From: QHXW01 sp035297145
GTDB taxonomy: Bacteria; Acidobacteriota; Terriglobia; Bryobacterales; Bryobacteraceae
Length of the DNA: 64,000 bases
Direction: 5' to 3'
NCBI GenBank assembly: GCA_035297145.1
Contig: DATGZN010000054.1
Coordinates: forward strand, 62,001-126,000
The position numbers were made by a program, and so were the translations under genes. Below, one piece after another: positions 36,301-44,810 of this stretch. How positions within the stretch are numbered: the stretch's first letter is position 1; each line of letters begins with the position of its first letter. Under the pieces are notes generated by a model, which ran no database searches, had not been told where the DNA came from, and saw only the letters and a list, made by a program, of their open reading frames with translations.

Positions 36301-37393
36301 CGACGTCACCGAGCGCCAGCAAGCCACAGAGGACGCGCGCGATCAGGCGGCCACCGTAAAGGCCTTGCTGGAATCGGCGTCTCAGGCGGTTGTGGCCCAC
36401 GATCGAACAGGCCGCATCAAGTTGGTCAACGCCTCGGCCGAAACGATGTTCGGCTACAGCCGCGAGGAATTGCTGGCGCTCCCTATCGGAGACCTGCTGC
36501 CGCAAACTCTACGCGGAGAGAACGCGCGCCGCCGCACAGATTGGATCGCCTCGCCATGGACCCGGGAGATGGAAGCTGGCCTGGAGCTTACCGGGCGCCG
36601 CAAGGACGGTTCGGAGTTTCCCGTGGCCACTAGCTTGAGCCGCCTGGAGACCAAGGACGGCCCGCTCGGCGTCACTTTCGTTCTCGATATCAGCGAGCGC
36701 AAGAAGACCGAGGCCGCCCTCCTCAAAAACCAGCAGGAGCTGCAAGGCCTGACGGCGCGGCTGCTCTCTATTCAGGAGACCGAGACGCAACTCATCGCTC
36801 GCGACCTCCACGACGATCTCAGCCAGAAGCTCGCTGCTCTTGGCATGGAAGCCTCCGCGCTGGCCAAGTCCCCACCCAAATCGCCCGACTCGCTGAAAGA
36901 CCGCATACGCGATCTTGGGCAAAAAATCAGCGGTCTCTCCGACGAGGTCCATCGCCTCTCGCGCCGTCTCCACCCCGCCATCTTGGACGATCTCGGTCTG
37001 GAAGCCGCTTTGCGCGAAGAGTGCCTCGGATTCTCGCAGCGTTCCGCTATTCCGGTCGAGTTTCAGGCTCAAGATGTTCCACGCGCCGTCCCCGCCGACG
37101 TGGCCCTGTGCCTTTTTCGCGTGGGCCAGGAGGCTCTTCGCAACATCGGAAAACACGCCGGCGCTAAGGAAGTGCACTTCGTTCTGGCCCGCCACGAATC
37201 CGACTTGGTGCTCCTGATTGAGGACGTGGGAGCCGGCTTCAAGCCGGAGGAGGCCAGGAGACGGGGCGGCCTGGGCCTCATCAGCATGGAAGAGCGGGTG
37301 CGCCTGGTCAGTGGCGACTTTTCCATCCGTTCCCAGCCCGGAAAAGGTACTGAGATCGAGGTCCGCGCGCCCTTGAAGTCGGTCGGCTCATGA
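33338..37393 (+). CDS. CheB-CheR-PAS-histidine kinase fusion protein
   Basis: 1351 residues, one of the largest proteins here. Order: basic N-terminus; CheB methylesterase (about 43-225) with Ser50 in GIGASAGG, His77 and Asp169 in GTASDGT; CheR methyltransferase (about 250-510) with SAM loop GCSTGEEAYS near 349; a PAS-like region; a long coiled coil (about 670-765, NEELKTANEEALSSMEEL); three PAS domains (about 765-1130); and a HisKA_3/HATPase kinase core with His1158 in ARDLHDDLSQKL and ATP lid GGLGLISMEERV. No membrane segment is present. CheB/CheR fusions sense and adapt in the cytoplasm, but there is no receptor nearby. The LuxR-type regulator follows with a 4-nt overlap. Confidence 0.93.
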   Translation: MKKATRKSGKKTKTALKPARAHKPAPSSLTTVQHPALETQPMAIVGIGASAGGLEAIKQLLQALSPDTGMAFVYVQHLEARHESMLTRLLASATKMPIAEVRQGARVQPNHVYVIPPNADIRISRGVLQAVRRKAPREHHLPIDDFFRSLAQDQGARAIGVILSGTASDGTLGLKAIKVEGGITFAQEPETAKFDGMPTNAISAGCVDFVLPPERIAREIIRISRHPYVGMAQFGEGAPALPARDDDWLRTFKLLNAASGVDFTFYKKSTIKRRVARRMALHKIERLSAYVKYLESHREELDALYQDILIHVTSFFREPEVFRAFQAKILPRIFSGKPAGDPFRVWIAGCSTGEEAYSLAICLLEVLAGRADTTPVQVFGTDVSEEAVEKARLGIYPMDALSHVSPGRLRRFFTKTDGHYQIKSNVRDLCVFARHDLTKDPPFSRLDLISCRNVLIYLEPVLQKRILASFHYALKNTGYLLLGKSETLGGFPDLFSIVDRKSKFFTKKGTTQAGYEIGPAALGRLIPREVRPAEEAPRFDLEKEADRVVWDRYAHAGLVVNNELQILHFRGDTSPYLHPAPGKATFQLLRMVRDELVFVLRASIHNARRTGNIVRREAVHIKHNGGHRDVTIEVRPLPGPGANERYFLVLFDETGRSEEPPPAGRKRTKIEDREVLRLKTELARTREYLQSVIQEQESTNEELKTANEEALSSMEELQSANEELETAKEELQSSNEELVTLNEQLQNRNTELAHLTDDLSNVLSGVNIPILMLDADRRIRRSTPSAERLLHLLPGDIGRPLSDIRMRIIVPDLEELISGVMDDGRDVQREVKADGGQWYSVRLCPYRTRERAITGVLMAFVDISELKQSQEAKRKEENLVLAILDDAAKDLLVVVMDREGRIVRFNRACQERTGYSQDEVAGRRIWEFMLTPKEAASVKSALDEVRLGKPVRREDYWITKDGGCRLIAWSSSTVSSDGALEYIVATGIDVTERQQATEDARDQAATVKALLESASQAVVAHDRTGRIKLVNASAETMFGYSREELLALPIGDLLPQTLRGENARRRTDWIASPWTREMEAGLELTGRRKDGSEFPVATSLSRLETKDGPLGVTFVLDISERKKTEAALLKNQQELQGLTARLLSIQETETQLIARDLHDDLSQKLAALGMEASALAKSPPKSPDSLKDRIRDLGQKISGLSDEVHRLSRRLHPAILDDLGLEAALREECLGFSQRSAIPVEFQAQDVPRAVPADVALCLFRVGQEALRNIGKHAGAKEVHFVLARHESDLVLLIEDVGAGFKPEEARRRGGLGLISMEERVRLVSGDFSIRSQPGKGTEIEVRAPLKSVGS

Positions 37394-38031
37394 AACGCTG
37401 GAGGCTGTTGCTGGCCGACGACCACGACATCGTCATTGCCGGCCTCCACCTCGTGCTCGATCAGCCCGACTTCGAGATCGTCGGCGCTGTCAAGGACGGC
37501 CGCGCGCTGCTGCGAGCCGCTCGACAACTCCTCCCGGACGTCGTCATCACCGATGTGACCATGCCTTTGTTGAATGGCATTGACGCCGCCAGGCAGCTCC
37601 GTTTGCTCGATCCCGTGGTGAAGATCGTTTTTCTGACCATGCACTCGGAGGTCAGCTACGCCATCGAGGCCCTGGCGTTAGGCGGCTGCGGTTACGTGTT
37701 GAAAAGCTCCGGAGCCGATGAATTGCCTCTGGCCATCCGCGAAGTCCTCGGCGGAAGCGCCTATGTTGCCCGGCCCATTGCGGACCTGGTCAAGCGGGCC
37801 ATCGAGACCCGTTCTCGTGAGAGGCGGCCCGGCCTCGGAAGGCTCACCTCACGCCAGCGTGAAGTCCTCCAGTTACTGGCGGAGGGTCGCCCCGTGAAGG
37901 AGATCGCCTTCACTCTCCACGTCTCTCCGAAAACCGTGGAGTTCCATAAGTACCGCATCATGGAAGAACTGGGAGTGCATTCCGTCGCCGAGTTGGTACG
38001 GTCCGCTATGACCCTGGGAATAGTGAAATAG
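37390..38031 (+). CDS. NarL/FixJ-family response regulator (LuxR-type HTH)
   Basis: 213 residues. The receiver domain begins LLLADDHDIVIAGL with the acidic pair, the phospho-acceptor Asp is in DVVITDVTMPLLNG, and VLKSSGADELPLAI is the alpha5 region. The C-terminal LuxR HTH runs from LTSRQREVLQLLAEGRPVKEIA to PKTVEFHKYRIMEELGV. Its ATG overlaps the end of the giant kinase gene by 4 nt, which marks it as the cognate partner of that HisKA_3 kinase. It would bind DNA as a dimer after phosphorylation. Confidence 0.94.
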   Translation: MKRWRLLLADDHDIVIAGLHLVLDQPDFEIVGAVKDGRALLRAARQLLPDVVITDVTMPLLNGIDAARQLRLLDPVVKIVFLTMHSEVSYAIEALALGGCGYVLKSSGADELPLAIREVLGGSAYVARPIADLVKRAIETRSRERRPGLGRLTSRQREVLQLLAEGRPVKEIAFTLHVSPKTVEFHKYRIMEELGVHSVAELVRSAMTLGIVK

Positions 38032-38213
38032 ACTACGCCCTACTTGTAACCTAGGAATTCTACTAGTAGTTTCCGGTGCCCTAGATGACGCAAACTGGGA
38101 TTTTACCCAGGCGCTTTGAGAGTGCTGAGAGCGAGGCAGGCACGAAAACGTCGATGGCACGGCGAGTACGTGGGTTCCAGCCGTCCTCCCAGCACGGCGA
38201 TTATACACCAAAT

Positions 38214-38456
38214 ATGCCCGAGTGTGTGGAGTGTGAACGTCTCCGGGTGAGTTGCATCGATGCCGCCACTGAACTGGCATCGGCCCAGCAGCACCTGGCT
38301 CAATACCGCCCGTCTTCTGATACCTCGTTTCCGAGCATCTGGTTTGGTTGCATGCAAGCCCTGGCCGCGTCCCGAACCCTTCGCGATCAAATGCTGTCGC
38401 ACCAAGCCCTCCACACTGCACCGCCCGAATCCGAAAGAGCTGCCGGGGCGTCGTAG
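38214..38456 (+). CDS. Small cysteine-containing hypothetical protein
   Basis: 80 residues from the ATG at 38214; a longer frame begins at 38085 but its first 43 residues look like non-coding sequence. It opens with CVECERLRVSC and continues as a helix (DAATELASAQQHLAQY), ending in an Arg/Glu/Ala-rich tail. Small proteins with a CxxC start and a helical body of this kind recur in Acidobacteriota, without a known function. The 182 bp between the response regulator and this gene hold a 10-bp palindrome, CTACTAGTAG at 38060-38069, of unknown role. Confidence 0.5.
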   Translation: MPECVECERLRVSCIDAATELASAQQHLAQYRPSSDTSFPSIWFGCMQALAASRTLRDQMLSHQALHTAPPESERAAGAS

Positions 38457-38588
38457 GTGATCGAGGTGGAAGGCGAATCGGGTGTGGCGCAGTGTATGGT
38501 AGAGGTTTTTCTCTGACTCCCTGTCGCTGATAAGCGGAACGATCATCGGCGATCTCAAAGGGGGGAAGCCGAAGGGGCTTCATCCCAA

Positions 38589-41222
38589 TCAGCCTTCGTC
38601 GCGAAGCACCGTCATAGGGTCCACCCGGGCCGCCCGGCTCGCCGGGATCCAAGCCGCCAGTATTCCGATTAGAGTCATCAGGACGCAGGCAAGCGCGTGT
38701 GCGACCGGGTCCAGCGCGGACACTTCGAACAAGAGACTCTTCAGGACCCGCGTCAGCGCAAAGGTTCCAGCCAGTCCGACGGCAAGCCCCACGATCACCA
38801 TCGAGAGGGCGTTGCGCAAAGTGTGCGATACGACGTCGCCCGGCCGCGCGCCCAGGGCCATGCGGATGCCAATCTCGCGGCGCTGCTGCGTTACCGCATG
38901 CGCCAGAACGCCGTAAAGTCCCAGTGCGGCCATCAGTGCGGCGACGCCGGCGAAGGCTCCCACCACCCACGTGGGCTGCTTCTCCCAGAGTATGCTCCGC
39001 TCCTTCACCTGTTCCATCGTCCTTACTTCCCCCAGCGGCAGGTGGGGATCGATCTGCCGCACTGCTTCCCGAATCCCGGACATTGCCGCCAAAGGTTCGC
39101 TCCGTGTGCGAACCACCAGACTGACGTCCTGTCGCGGGACCTGGGCCAAAGGTACATAGGCCACAGGCTCTTCCGGCGCGTGCAATCCGCCGGTACGCTC
39201 GTTCCGAATCACGCCCACGATCTGCACGCTCACTGGGGACTCTGGGATTGGGCCGTAGCCAGGCAAGTGGATGCCTACAACTCGCCCAATCGGATTCGCC
39301 ATATCGAATCTGCTTGACAAAAACCGCGCCGCCTCCTGATTGATCACCATGACGGGCGGAGCGCCCGCGCGATCGCGCTCTTCAAATCCGCGCCCGGATT
39401 CTAGGGGAATTTGGAGCGTCGCGAAATACCACGGATCGACCATCTTTACACGAACTAGGAGAGCCTCCTTCACTCCCGCCAGGCTGATCCACTCGCCCCA
39501 CCGTGTGCCTTGAAGAGGCAAGTCGAGCGAGAGAGCTGCCTGCTCGACTCCAGGCGCCGATCGGAGCCGTTGCACGACCGCTTCATAGAATGTGGTGGCG
39601 CTTTCTGGGGTCGGGTATGCAGTCGATGGAAGATCCGTCGACATCGTGATTACGTGGTCGATTCGTACGCCGGCATCCACTTGCTCAAGTTTCGCCAGGC
39701 TCTTGAATAGCAGCGCCGCGCCGCAGATCAGCACAACGGAAGCCGCCACTTCACCGATGACGATTGTGCGGCGCACCGCTGCGCTCGAAGCCGACGATCC
39801 ACGAGCCGCCTGATTCAACGAGCTCGACAGCTTGCCGAAGGAAGTTTGCAAGGAAGGAAGCAAACCCGTGAGTATCAAAACCGCCATGACGGCCAGTGCG
39901 GCAAAGCCGAGGACGCGCAGATCCAGGCTGAGATCGGCCGTAAACGGCAGCGATGCCGCTACCAGTGGAGCTGCGGCATGAAGCAGTAGGTAGGCCACCG
40001 CAATGCCCGCCATGCCTCCGAGAAGACACAGCACCAGGCTCTCCGTGAGCAACTGTCCAATCAAACGGCCGCGGCCGGCCCCTAAGGCGGCTCGGAGGGC
40101 CATCTCCTTCCGCCGGGTTGCTCCTTTGGCCAGCACCAGGTTCGCCACGTTCGCGCAGGCGATGAGCAACACAAGCAGAACCGCTCCGAACGCGAGGTAG
40201 ATCGAGCGGCGCAGGGTATCGCCAACCAGCAGTTGCGCGAACGGATCCACCGCGAAACCCAATTTCTTTTGTGGAATCACCGCGCCAAGACTGGCTCTCA
40301 AACTGCTCATCTTGGCTCGCGCCTGCTCGATGCTCACACCGGAGCGCAGGCGTCCGACCACTTGCAGCCAGTGCTGATTGCGATTCAGTTGGATCGGCGC
40401 CAAGATCAGCGGCTGCCAGAACCGTGCCTCGTCCCGGTCGAAACTGCCCGCGGGTAACACCCCAATGATCCTGTGTGATTCACCGTCGAGCACAAAGTCG
40501 CGTTTCAGAACGTCGGGATCGCCCCCGAATCGCGTCTGCCACAACGAGTAGCTCAGCACCACCACCGGGGTTGCTCCCGGCTGGTCCTCGCCCAGTGCGA
40601 ACGTGCGCCCGATTCGAGCCGTCACGCCGAATACGTTGAAGTAATCGGCCGACACCAATTTGCCCGAAAGGCGCACCGGATCGGCGCCAGTCGCCACTGC
40701 GGCGCTGACAGGCTCTTCCGCGGACAACGCCTCGAAGATGGTGTCCTGCCGCTTCCAATCGAGAAAAGTGAGTGTGGTGGTGTTGTTGTGGTGCCCAGGG
40801 GTCGGCGTTTCCCACAGCCTTACCATGCGCTCTGGTTCAGGGAACGGAAGCGGTCTCAACAGGACCGCATCAACGATAGTGAACATTGCCGTGTTGGCGC
40901 CAATGCCGAGAGCCAGCAATCCGATGGTAACCGCGGCGAACCCGGGATCCCGCGCTAGCGAAGCCATCCCGTATCGTAGGTCTCTCAACAGGTTCTCCAC
41001 CCACCGGACACTCCGTTGTTCGCGATGATTTTCCTTCATCTGTTCGATGCCTCCGAAACCACGGCGGGCCTCACGTCGAGCCTCTTCGGGCGACAGTCCG
41101 GCGGCAATGGCATTGAGCTCGGCCATCTCCAGGTGGGCGAGGATTTCACCCTCCAGTTCCCCGTCGAGACGCCGATTGCGGAACAGCGCCAGCAGACGGC
41201 CCACCGCGAATCGAAGGTTCAT
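38589..41222 (-). CDS. ADOP-type ABC transporter permease (MacB/FtsX-like)
   Basis: 877 residues. A cytoplasmic N-terminal helix region (LDGELEGEILAHLEMAELNA, SPEEARREARRGFGG) characteristic of the acidobacterial duplicated orphan permease family precedes two copies of a MacB periplasmic core plus FtsX membrane domain. The first TM is GFAAVTIGLLALGIGANTAM; FtsX helices occur near 370-460 and in the last 130 residues, ending in AAWIPASRAARVDPMTVLRDE. No ATPase gene is linked, which is why the family is called orphan. Its role is presumed export or mechanotransmission. The start overlaps the PadR gene by 4 nt. Confidence 0.92.
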   Translation of the reverse strand: MNLRFAVGRLLALFRNRRLDGELEGEILAHLEMAELNAIAAGLSPEEARREARRGFGGIEQMKENHREQRSVRWVENLLRDLRYGMASLARDPGFAAVTIGLLALGIGANTAMFTIVDAVLLRPLPFPEPERMVRLWETPTPGHHNNTTTLTFLDWKRQDTIFEALSAEEPVSAAVATGADPVRLSGKLVSADYFNVFGVTARIGRTFALGEDQPGATPVVVLSYSLWQTRFGGDPDVLKRDFVLDGESHRIIGVLPAGSFDRDEARFWQPLILAPIQLNRNQHWLQVVGRLRSGVSIEQARAKMSSLRASLGAVIPQKKLGFAVDPFAQLLVGDTLRRSIYLAFGAVLLVLLIACANVANLVLAKGATRRKEMALRAALGAGRGRLIGQLLTESLVLCLLGGMAGIAVAYLLLHAAAPLVAASLPFTADLSLDLRVLGFAALAVMAVLILTGLLPSLQTSFGKLSSSLNQAARGSSASSAAVRRTIVIGEVAASVVLICGAALLFKSLAKLEQVDAGVRIDHVITMSTDLPSTAYPTPESATTFYEAVVQRLRSAPGVEQAALSLDLPLQGTRWGEWISLAGVKEALLVRVKMVDPWYFATLQIPLESGRGFEERDRAGAPPVMVINQEAARFLSSRFDMANPIGRVVGIHLPGYGPIPESPVSVQIVGVIRNERTGGLHAPEEPVAYVPLAQVPRQDVSLVVRTRSEPLAAMSGIREAVRQIDPHLPLGEVRTMEQVKERSILWEKQPTWVVGAFAGVAALMAALGLYGVLAHAVTQQRREIGIRMALGARPGDVVSHTLRNALSMVIVGLAVGLAGTFALTRVLKSLLFEVSALDPVAHALACVLMTLIGILAAWIPASRAARVDPMTVLRDEG

Positions 41223-41557
41223 GACTCCGCCTCCAGGAACCGGGCCACCAGCGCCGTCGCCCTCTCCCAGTTCGCAACCTCGACATTGAGTTGCTTTGCT
41301 CCAGCCCTGGTCAGCGAATAAAACTTAACCTTGCGTTTTGTCTCGGAAACTCCCCATTGCGTGCGAATCCAGCCTTGCTCTTCCAGGCGTATGAGAGCTG
41401 GATAAATCGACCCCTGGTTCAATCGCAAAAGGTTCTCCGCGACCTGCTCAATTCTCCTGGCGATGCGGTAGCCGTGCATCGGGCCCATCGTGTCGAGTGT
41501 TTTCAGGATCAGGAGATCCAGCGTTCCGTACGGGACGTCCGTTTTGTTTTCAGACAT
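41219..41557 (-). CDS. PadR-family transcriptional regulator
   Basis: 112 residues from the ATG at 41557, preceded by an AGG-containing site; an ATG 15 nt further upstream lacks one. The winged-helix PadR core is complete: YGTLDLLILKTLDTMGPMHGYRIA, NQGSIYPALIRLEEQGWIRT and KFYSLTRAGAKQL. It heads an operon with the ADOP permease, an arrangement seen repeatedly in Acidobacteriota, and probably represses its own operon until a ligand is present. A palindrome overlaps its start codon. Confidence 0.94.
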   Translation of the reverse strand: MSENKTDVPYGTLDLLILKTLDTMGPMHGYRIARRIEQVAENLLRLNQGSIYPALIRLEEQGWIRTQWGVSETKRKVKFYSLTRAGAKQLNVEVANWERATALVARFLEAES

Positions 41558-41572
41558 GTTGCCTGCCAACAT
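41556..41572. promoter_or_regulatory. Palindrome over the padR start codon, candidate PadR operator
   Basis: ATGTTG (41556-41561) and CAACAT (41567-41572) form an exact inverted repeat with a 5-bp centre. PadR proteins commonly bind dyads with ATGT and ACAT half-sites, here 9 bp apart. Binding would block translation or transcription of the padR-permease operon. Confidence 0.5.
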
Positions 41573-41771
41573 CTATATACTACAACTGCCAACCGGTAGG
41601 CTGTCAACACCTCCGAGAAACGTCCCAGCGAAGTGCGGATCTGGGAAATGGCGGGAACGCCATCCCTCAATTGAACTCATCCGCGTTCGCTCCGTGCCGT
41701 ACCGACAGCATCGGCGCTATTGACGTTTTCTGAATTTTGTCCTCACTCATCACACGGCTTATCTATCGCGG

Positions 41772-43601
41772 CTATATCTCCAGCCCCACCGATCTCATCA
41801 ACTCAATCGCGTTACTCTTGCGCACCACGCCCGGCCGTAGCGCGTAATCGAAGTGAATCTGGCCGTTCTCGATCTGATCTTCGAAGTGCACGTTGGCGGC
41901 TCGCGTGCCGAGTCCTTCGGCAATATCCGCCAGCGCCAGGTCGTGCGTTGTGATCAGCCCGATGGCGCCCCGCTCCACCAGGCCTCGTACGAGCGCCTCC
42001 GCGCCGATCCGCCGGTCGTGGGAGTTCGTGCCATGTAGAAACTCATCGATCAGAAACAGCACCGGCAGCGGCCCGCCCGTTTGATCCAGAATTTGGCGCA
42101 ACCGCAGAATCTCTGCATAGAATCGCGACACGCCGCCTTGCAGGGAGTCCGTAATGCGAATCGATGCACCAATCGCGAGCGGTGACATCCGCAACCTTCG
42201 CGCCCGCACCGGCGCACCCGCCTGCGCCAGAACGGCATTGATGCCGAGCGTCCGCAAGAGCGTGCTTTTGCCCGACATGTTTGAGCCGCTCACTACCAAC
42301 AGCCGCAGCTCGCCGCCGATCCGCACATCATTCCGCACCACGCTGCTCTCAGGCAAGAACGGGTGCGCGACGCCTTCTGCTTCCAGCCACGGCGCGTCTG
42401 CGGTGAATTCAGGAAATGGATCCGCCGGGTGCTCGAACGCATGGCTCGCGAACGAACACAACGCTTCGATTTCACCGGTTGCAGTGAGCCATCGGCGCAC
42501 CGCAGTGCCGCTGTGCCGCCGCCAGTGCTCTACTGCGAATGCCAGGTGCGTGGTCCACAGTGTGAACGGTTCGGCGATCCGCACCACAAGATGATCGCGC
42601 GAATCGAGCAGCTCCATCAGCCGGTTGAGCCACGCAATACGTTTGGAGGGCGGATCGCCTTCCGCGTCCAGGGAAGCCCGCAAGGCGGCCAACATCGGTG
42701 AGTGGAAATTCTCGCGCTCCAGCCGCACTAGTACCTCTGAGAGAAGCTTCAACCCATGCGCGGAACCATCCACAGCTCCCACTACCGCTTGCACCCGTTT
42801 GTGCACGCGATGTAGAGACACAAAGTTCACTAACATGACGACCAAGAAAAAGTCTCGCAGCCGCGCCACCGTTGATTCGGCCATTTCAACCAGCCCGAAC
42901 TGGTGCACAACGTATCCCACGAACGCGCACCCGGCTGGCACGCCGAGCGCTGTCAGCACAAACACGCCAGTGCGCAGCCCTCTGCCTTCGATCAGCGGCG
43001 CTGCCTCGCCCCATGCCGCGAGCGAAACCGGATCGACGCCCGTGCGTGCCTCTTCCGCCACGATCGCCAGATCCTCCCGCAGATCCAGCCGCGGTCGCAG
43101 CTCGTTCACCGCCTCGTGCCGGGCACGCACGGTCTCTGGATTAGCGGGCGCCAACAACCACCGCGCTAGCGTATCCTCGCCGATGTGCGTCCGCGCCGTC
43201 GAGAGCAGCTCAAACAACGAACCTTTGCCGAACACGTCCAAATCCTGCGCGTAAGGATGCGCCGGGTCGAGATATTTTTCACCCGTTTCACGCGTGCCAG
43301 CCCAGTTTCCGTCCAGCCGCGCCAGCGCCCCTTCGAAATATCGCTCCGCTCTGCGCCGCCGCTCGAGTTGCCGCAATAGATGCTCGTGGAATACCGAGAG
43401 CGCGGCCAGCACCGCGGCCGGCAGCAGTACCCAGAGGATGGAGGCAATGTGCACAAGCGCCATCCATAGCGCCCCGCCGACAGCAACTGCCGCCGCCACC
43501 TTCAAGTAGCCGAGTGTCCGGTGACGCTGCTCGCGCCGGCCGATTTCGGCGCGCCGCTCTTCCAGCAGACGGGAGTACACCTCGCGCGGATCTTGTGTCA
43601 T
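41772..43601 (-). CDS. Membrane-anchored MutS-like ATPase
   Basis: 609 residues from the ATG at 43601; the upstream frame to 43844 overlaps the next gene's coding sequence and is not used. Two hydrophobic helices near residues 28-70 (VAAAVAVGGALWMALVHIAS) come first. A MutS lever/clamp-like region follows, then a MutS ATPase domain with Walker A GSNMSGKSTLLRTLG, FYAEILRLRQIL, Walker B LFLIDEFLHGTNSHDR and a TTHDLALADI switch. There is no mismatch-recognition domain and no Smr domain, so it is neither MutS1 nor MutS2. Membrane-bound MutS-like proteins of this type are of unknown function. Confidence 0.85.
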   Translation of the reverse strand: MTQDPREVYSRLLEERRAEIGRREQRHRTLGYLKVAAAVAVGGALWMALVHIASILWVLLPAAVLAALSVFHEHLLRQLERRRRAERYFEGALARLDGNWAGTRETGEKYLDPAHPYAQDLDVFGKGSLFELLSTARTHIGEDTLARWLLAPANPETVRARHEAVNELRPRLDLREDLAIVAEEARTGVDPVSLAAWGEAAPLIEGRGLRTGVFVLTALGVPAGCAFVGYVVHQFGLVEMAESTVARLRDFFLVVMLVNFVSLHRVHKRVQAVVGAVDGSAHGLKLLSEVLVRLERENFHSPMLAALRASLDAEGDPPSKRIAWLNRLMELLDSRDHLVVRIAEPFTLWTTHLAFAVEHWRRHSGTAVRRWLTATGEIEALCSFASHAFEHPADPFPEFTADAPWLEAEGVAHPFLPESSVVRNDVRIGGELRLLVVSGSNMSGKSTLLRTLGINAVLAQAGAPVRARRLRMSPLAIGASIRITDSLQGGVSRFYAEILRLRQILDQTGGPLPVLFLIDEFLHGTNSHDRRIGAEALVRGLVERGAIGLITTHDLALADIAEGLGTRAANVHFEDQIENGQIHFDYALRPGVVRKSNAIELMRSVGLEI

Positions 43602-43650
43602 CGAATCTTTCTCATTCTCTCCTGTTCGCGGTTTGCGTCTAATATGAAAG

Positions 43651-44625
43651 ATGACCATGACGAAGCTTCTGGTGACGCTTCTTCTGCCGGCGGGCTGCTT
43701 TGCCGGTATCTGGCCCGACACCTTCGGCGCCTTCCACCGCGCGTCTGCCAAGCCGCTTGAGGTCTCCGACCGCCCGCTTTGGGACGAGTGCGGCTTGCAG
43801 CAGGCCGAGCAGGCGGAGTACGAGTCCAAGACCCAGAAATTCACCGGAACCGCCTACCGGCTGCAGGACTCTACGGGCGCGCTCGCCGCCTTCGATTGGC
43901 AGCGTCCCTCTGATGCAAGACCCTCCACGCTGGGAAAACTAGCTGTAGAATCAGGCGATTCCGTGACTTTGGCTTACGGAAATTACCTTCTGAAATTTAG
44001 TGGTTATAAACCGTCTGTAGGCGAGATTGACGCTTTGGTCCAGACCCTGCCTAAGCTGGAACAGTCCCCACTACCCGCGCTCTCCGGCTATCTCCCTGAT
44101 AAGGGGCTGGTTCTGAACTCTGAGCGCTATGTTTTGGGGCCCGTTGGCCTGGAAAAATTCGCCCCCGCCATCTCGCCTTCTACAGCCGCTTTCCACTTCG
44201 GCACGGAAGGCCAGCTCGCGACGTTCCGAACGGCAACGGGTGAAATGAAGCTGGTCATCTTTTCCTATCCCACGCCCCAGATTGCCCGAGAACGCATTGT
44301 GGATTTCCAGCGGATTTCCGGGACGATGGCCAAGCGGGCCGGGCCACTCATCGCAGTGGTGCTGTCTCCGCCGAACGCCGACGACGCCGAGCGGTTATTG
44401 GCCCGGATTCGCTATGCACCGACGATTACACTCGACGAGCGCGTTCCCGGAGCGCGGGACAACATCGGCAACCTGGTCGTAAATATCTTTAAACTCACAG
44501 GGTTGCTGCTCGTTTTCTGCCTGGTGGCTGGCCTTTCCTTCGGCAGTTTCCGCGCGCTGCTCCTGCGGATGGGGCCGTCGGGCGACCGGGAAGCCGTGAT
44601 CTCGCTGCATCTCAGGGATCGGTAA
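43651..44625 (+). CDS. DUF6599-like secreted or membrane-tethered protein
   Basis: 324 residues with a signal peptide (KLLVTLLLPAGCFAGIWPD) and one C-terminal membrane helix (IFKLTGLLLVFCLVAGLSFG). The exported middle contains RPLWDECGLQQAEQAEY and AYRLQDSTGALAAFDWQRP, a block I associate with the acidobacterial DUF6599 family, apparently two related halves. Function is unknown. It is divergent from the MutS-like gene, with only 49 nt between the two starts. Confidence 0.7.
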   Translation: MTMTKLLVTLLLPAGCFAGIWPDTFGAFHRASAKPLEVSDRPLWDECGLQQAEQAEYESKTQKFTGTAYRLQDSTGALAAFDWQRPSDARPSTLGKLAVESGDSVTLAYGNYLLKFSGYKPSVGEIDALVQTLPKLEQSPLPALSGYLPDKGLVLNSERYVLGPVGLEKFAPAISPSTAAFHFGTEGQLATFRTATGEMKLVIFSYPTPQIARERIVDFQRISGTMAKRAGPLIAVVLSPPNADDAERLLARIRYAPTITLDERVPGARDNIGNLVVNIFKLTGLLLVFCLVAGLSFGSFRALLLRMGPSGDREAVISLHLRDR

Positions 44626-44749
44626 GGCAAAGGTTATCTTTAGTTTAGCCTTGAAATGGCGGGGCGAAATAGGGCTTCGCGGTCCTTTTCCACAACGGCT
44701 GTGGAAATATACCGGACCCATAAGTTCAGGGGCTGCCGATGCTTAGGGG

Positions 44750-44772
44750 CCCTATTTTTAGTAGGGTTTTTT
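44750..44772 (+). terminator. Candidate rho-independent terminator of the DUF6599-like gene
   Basis: CCCTA and TAGGG pair around a 7-nt loop and are followed by six T residues (44767-44772). The stem is short but the T run is good. It lies about 125 nt after the upstream stop and just before the promoter at 44776. Confidence 0.5.
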
Positions 44773-44775
44773 AAC

Positions 44776-44804
44776 TTGACTGCGTGCGCCGGAAAATTTA
44801 ATAT
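44776..44804 (+). promoter_or_regulatory. Strong sigma-70-type promoter upstream of the putative small RNA and RNase J
   Basis: TTGACT (44776-44781) and TAATAT (44799-44804) are separated by 17 bp. The predicted start is near 44811. This is one of the best matches to a vegetative promoter in the window and lies between two terminator-like hairpins. Confidence 0.65.
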
Positions 44805-44810
44805 CCAATC

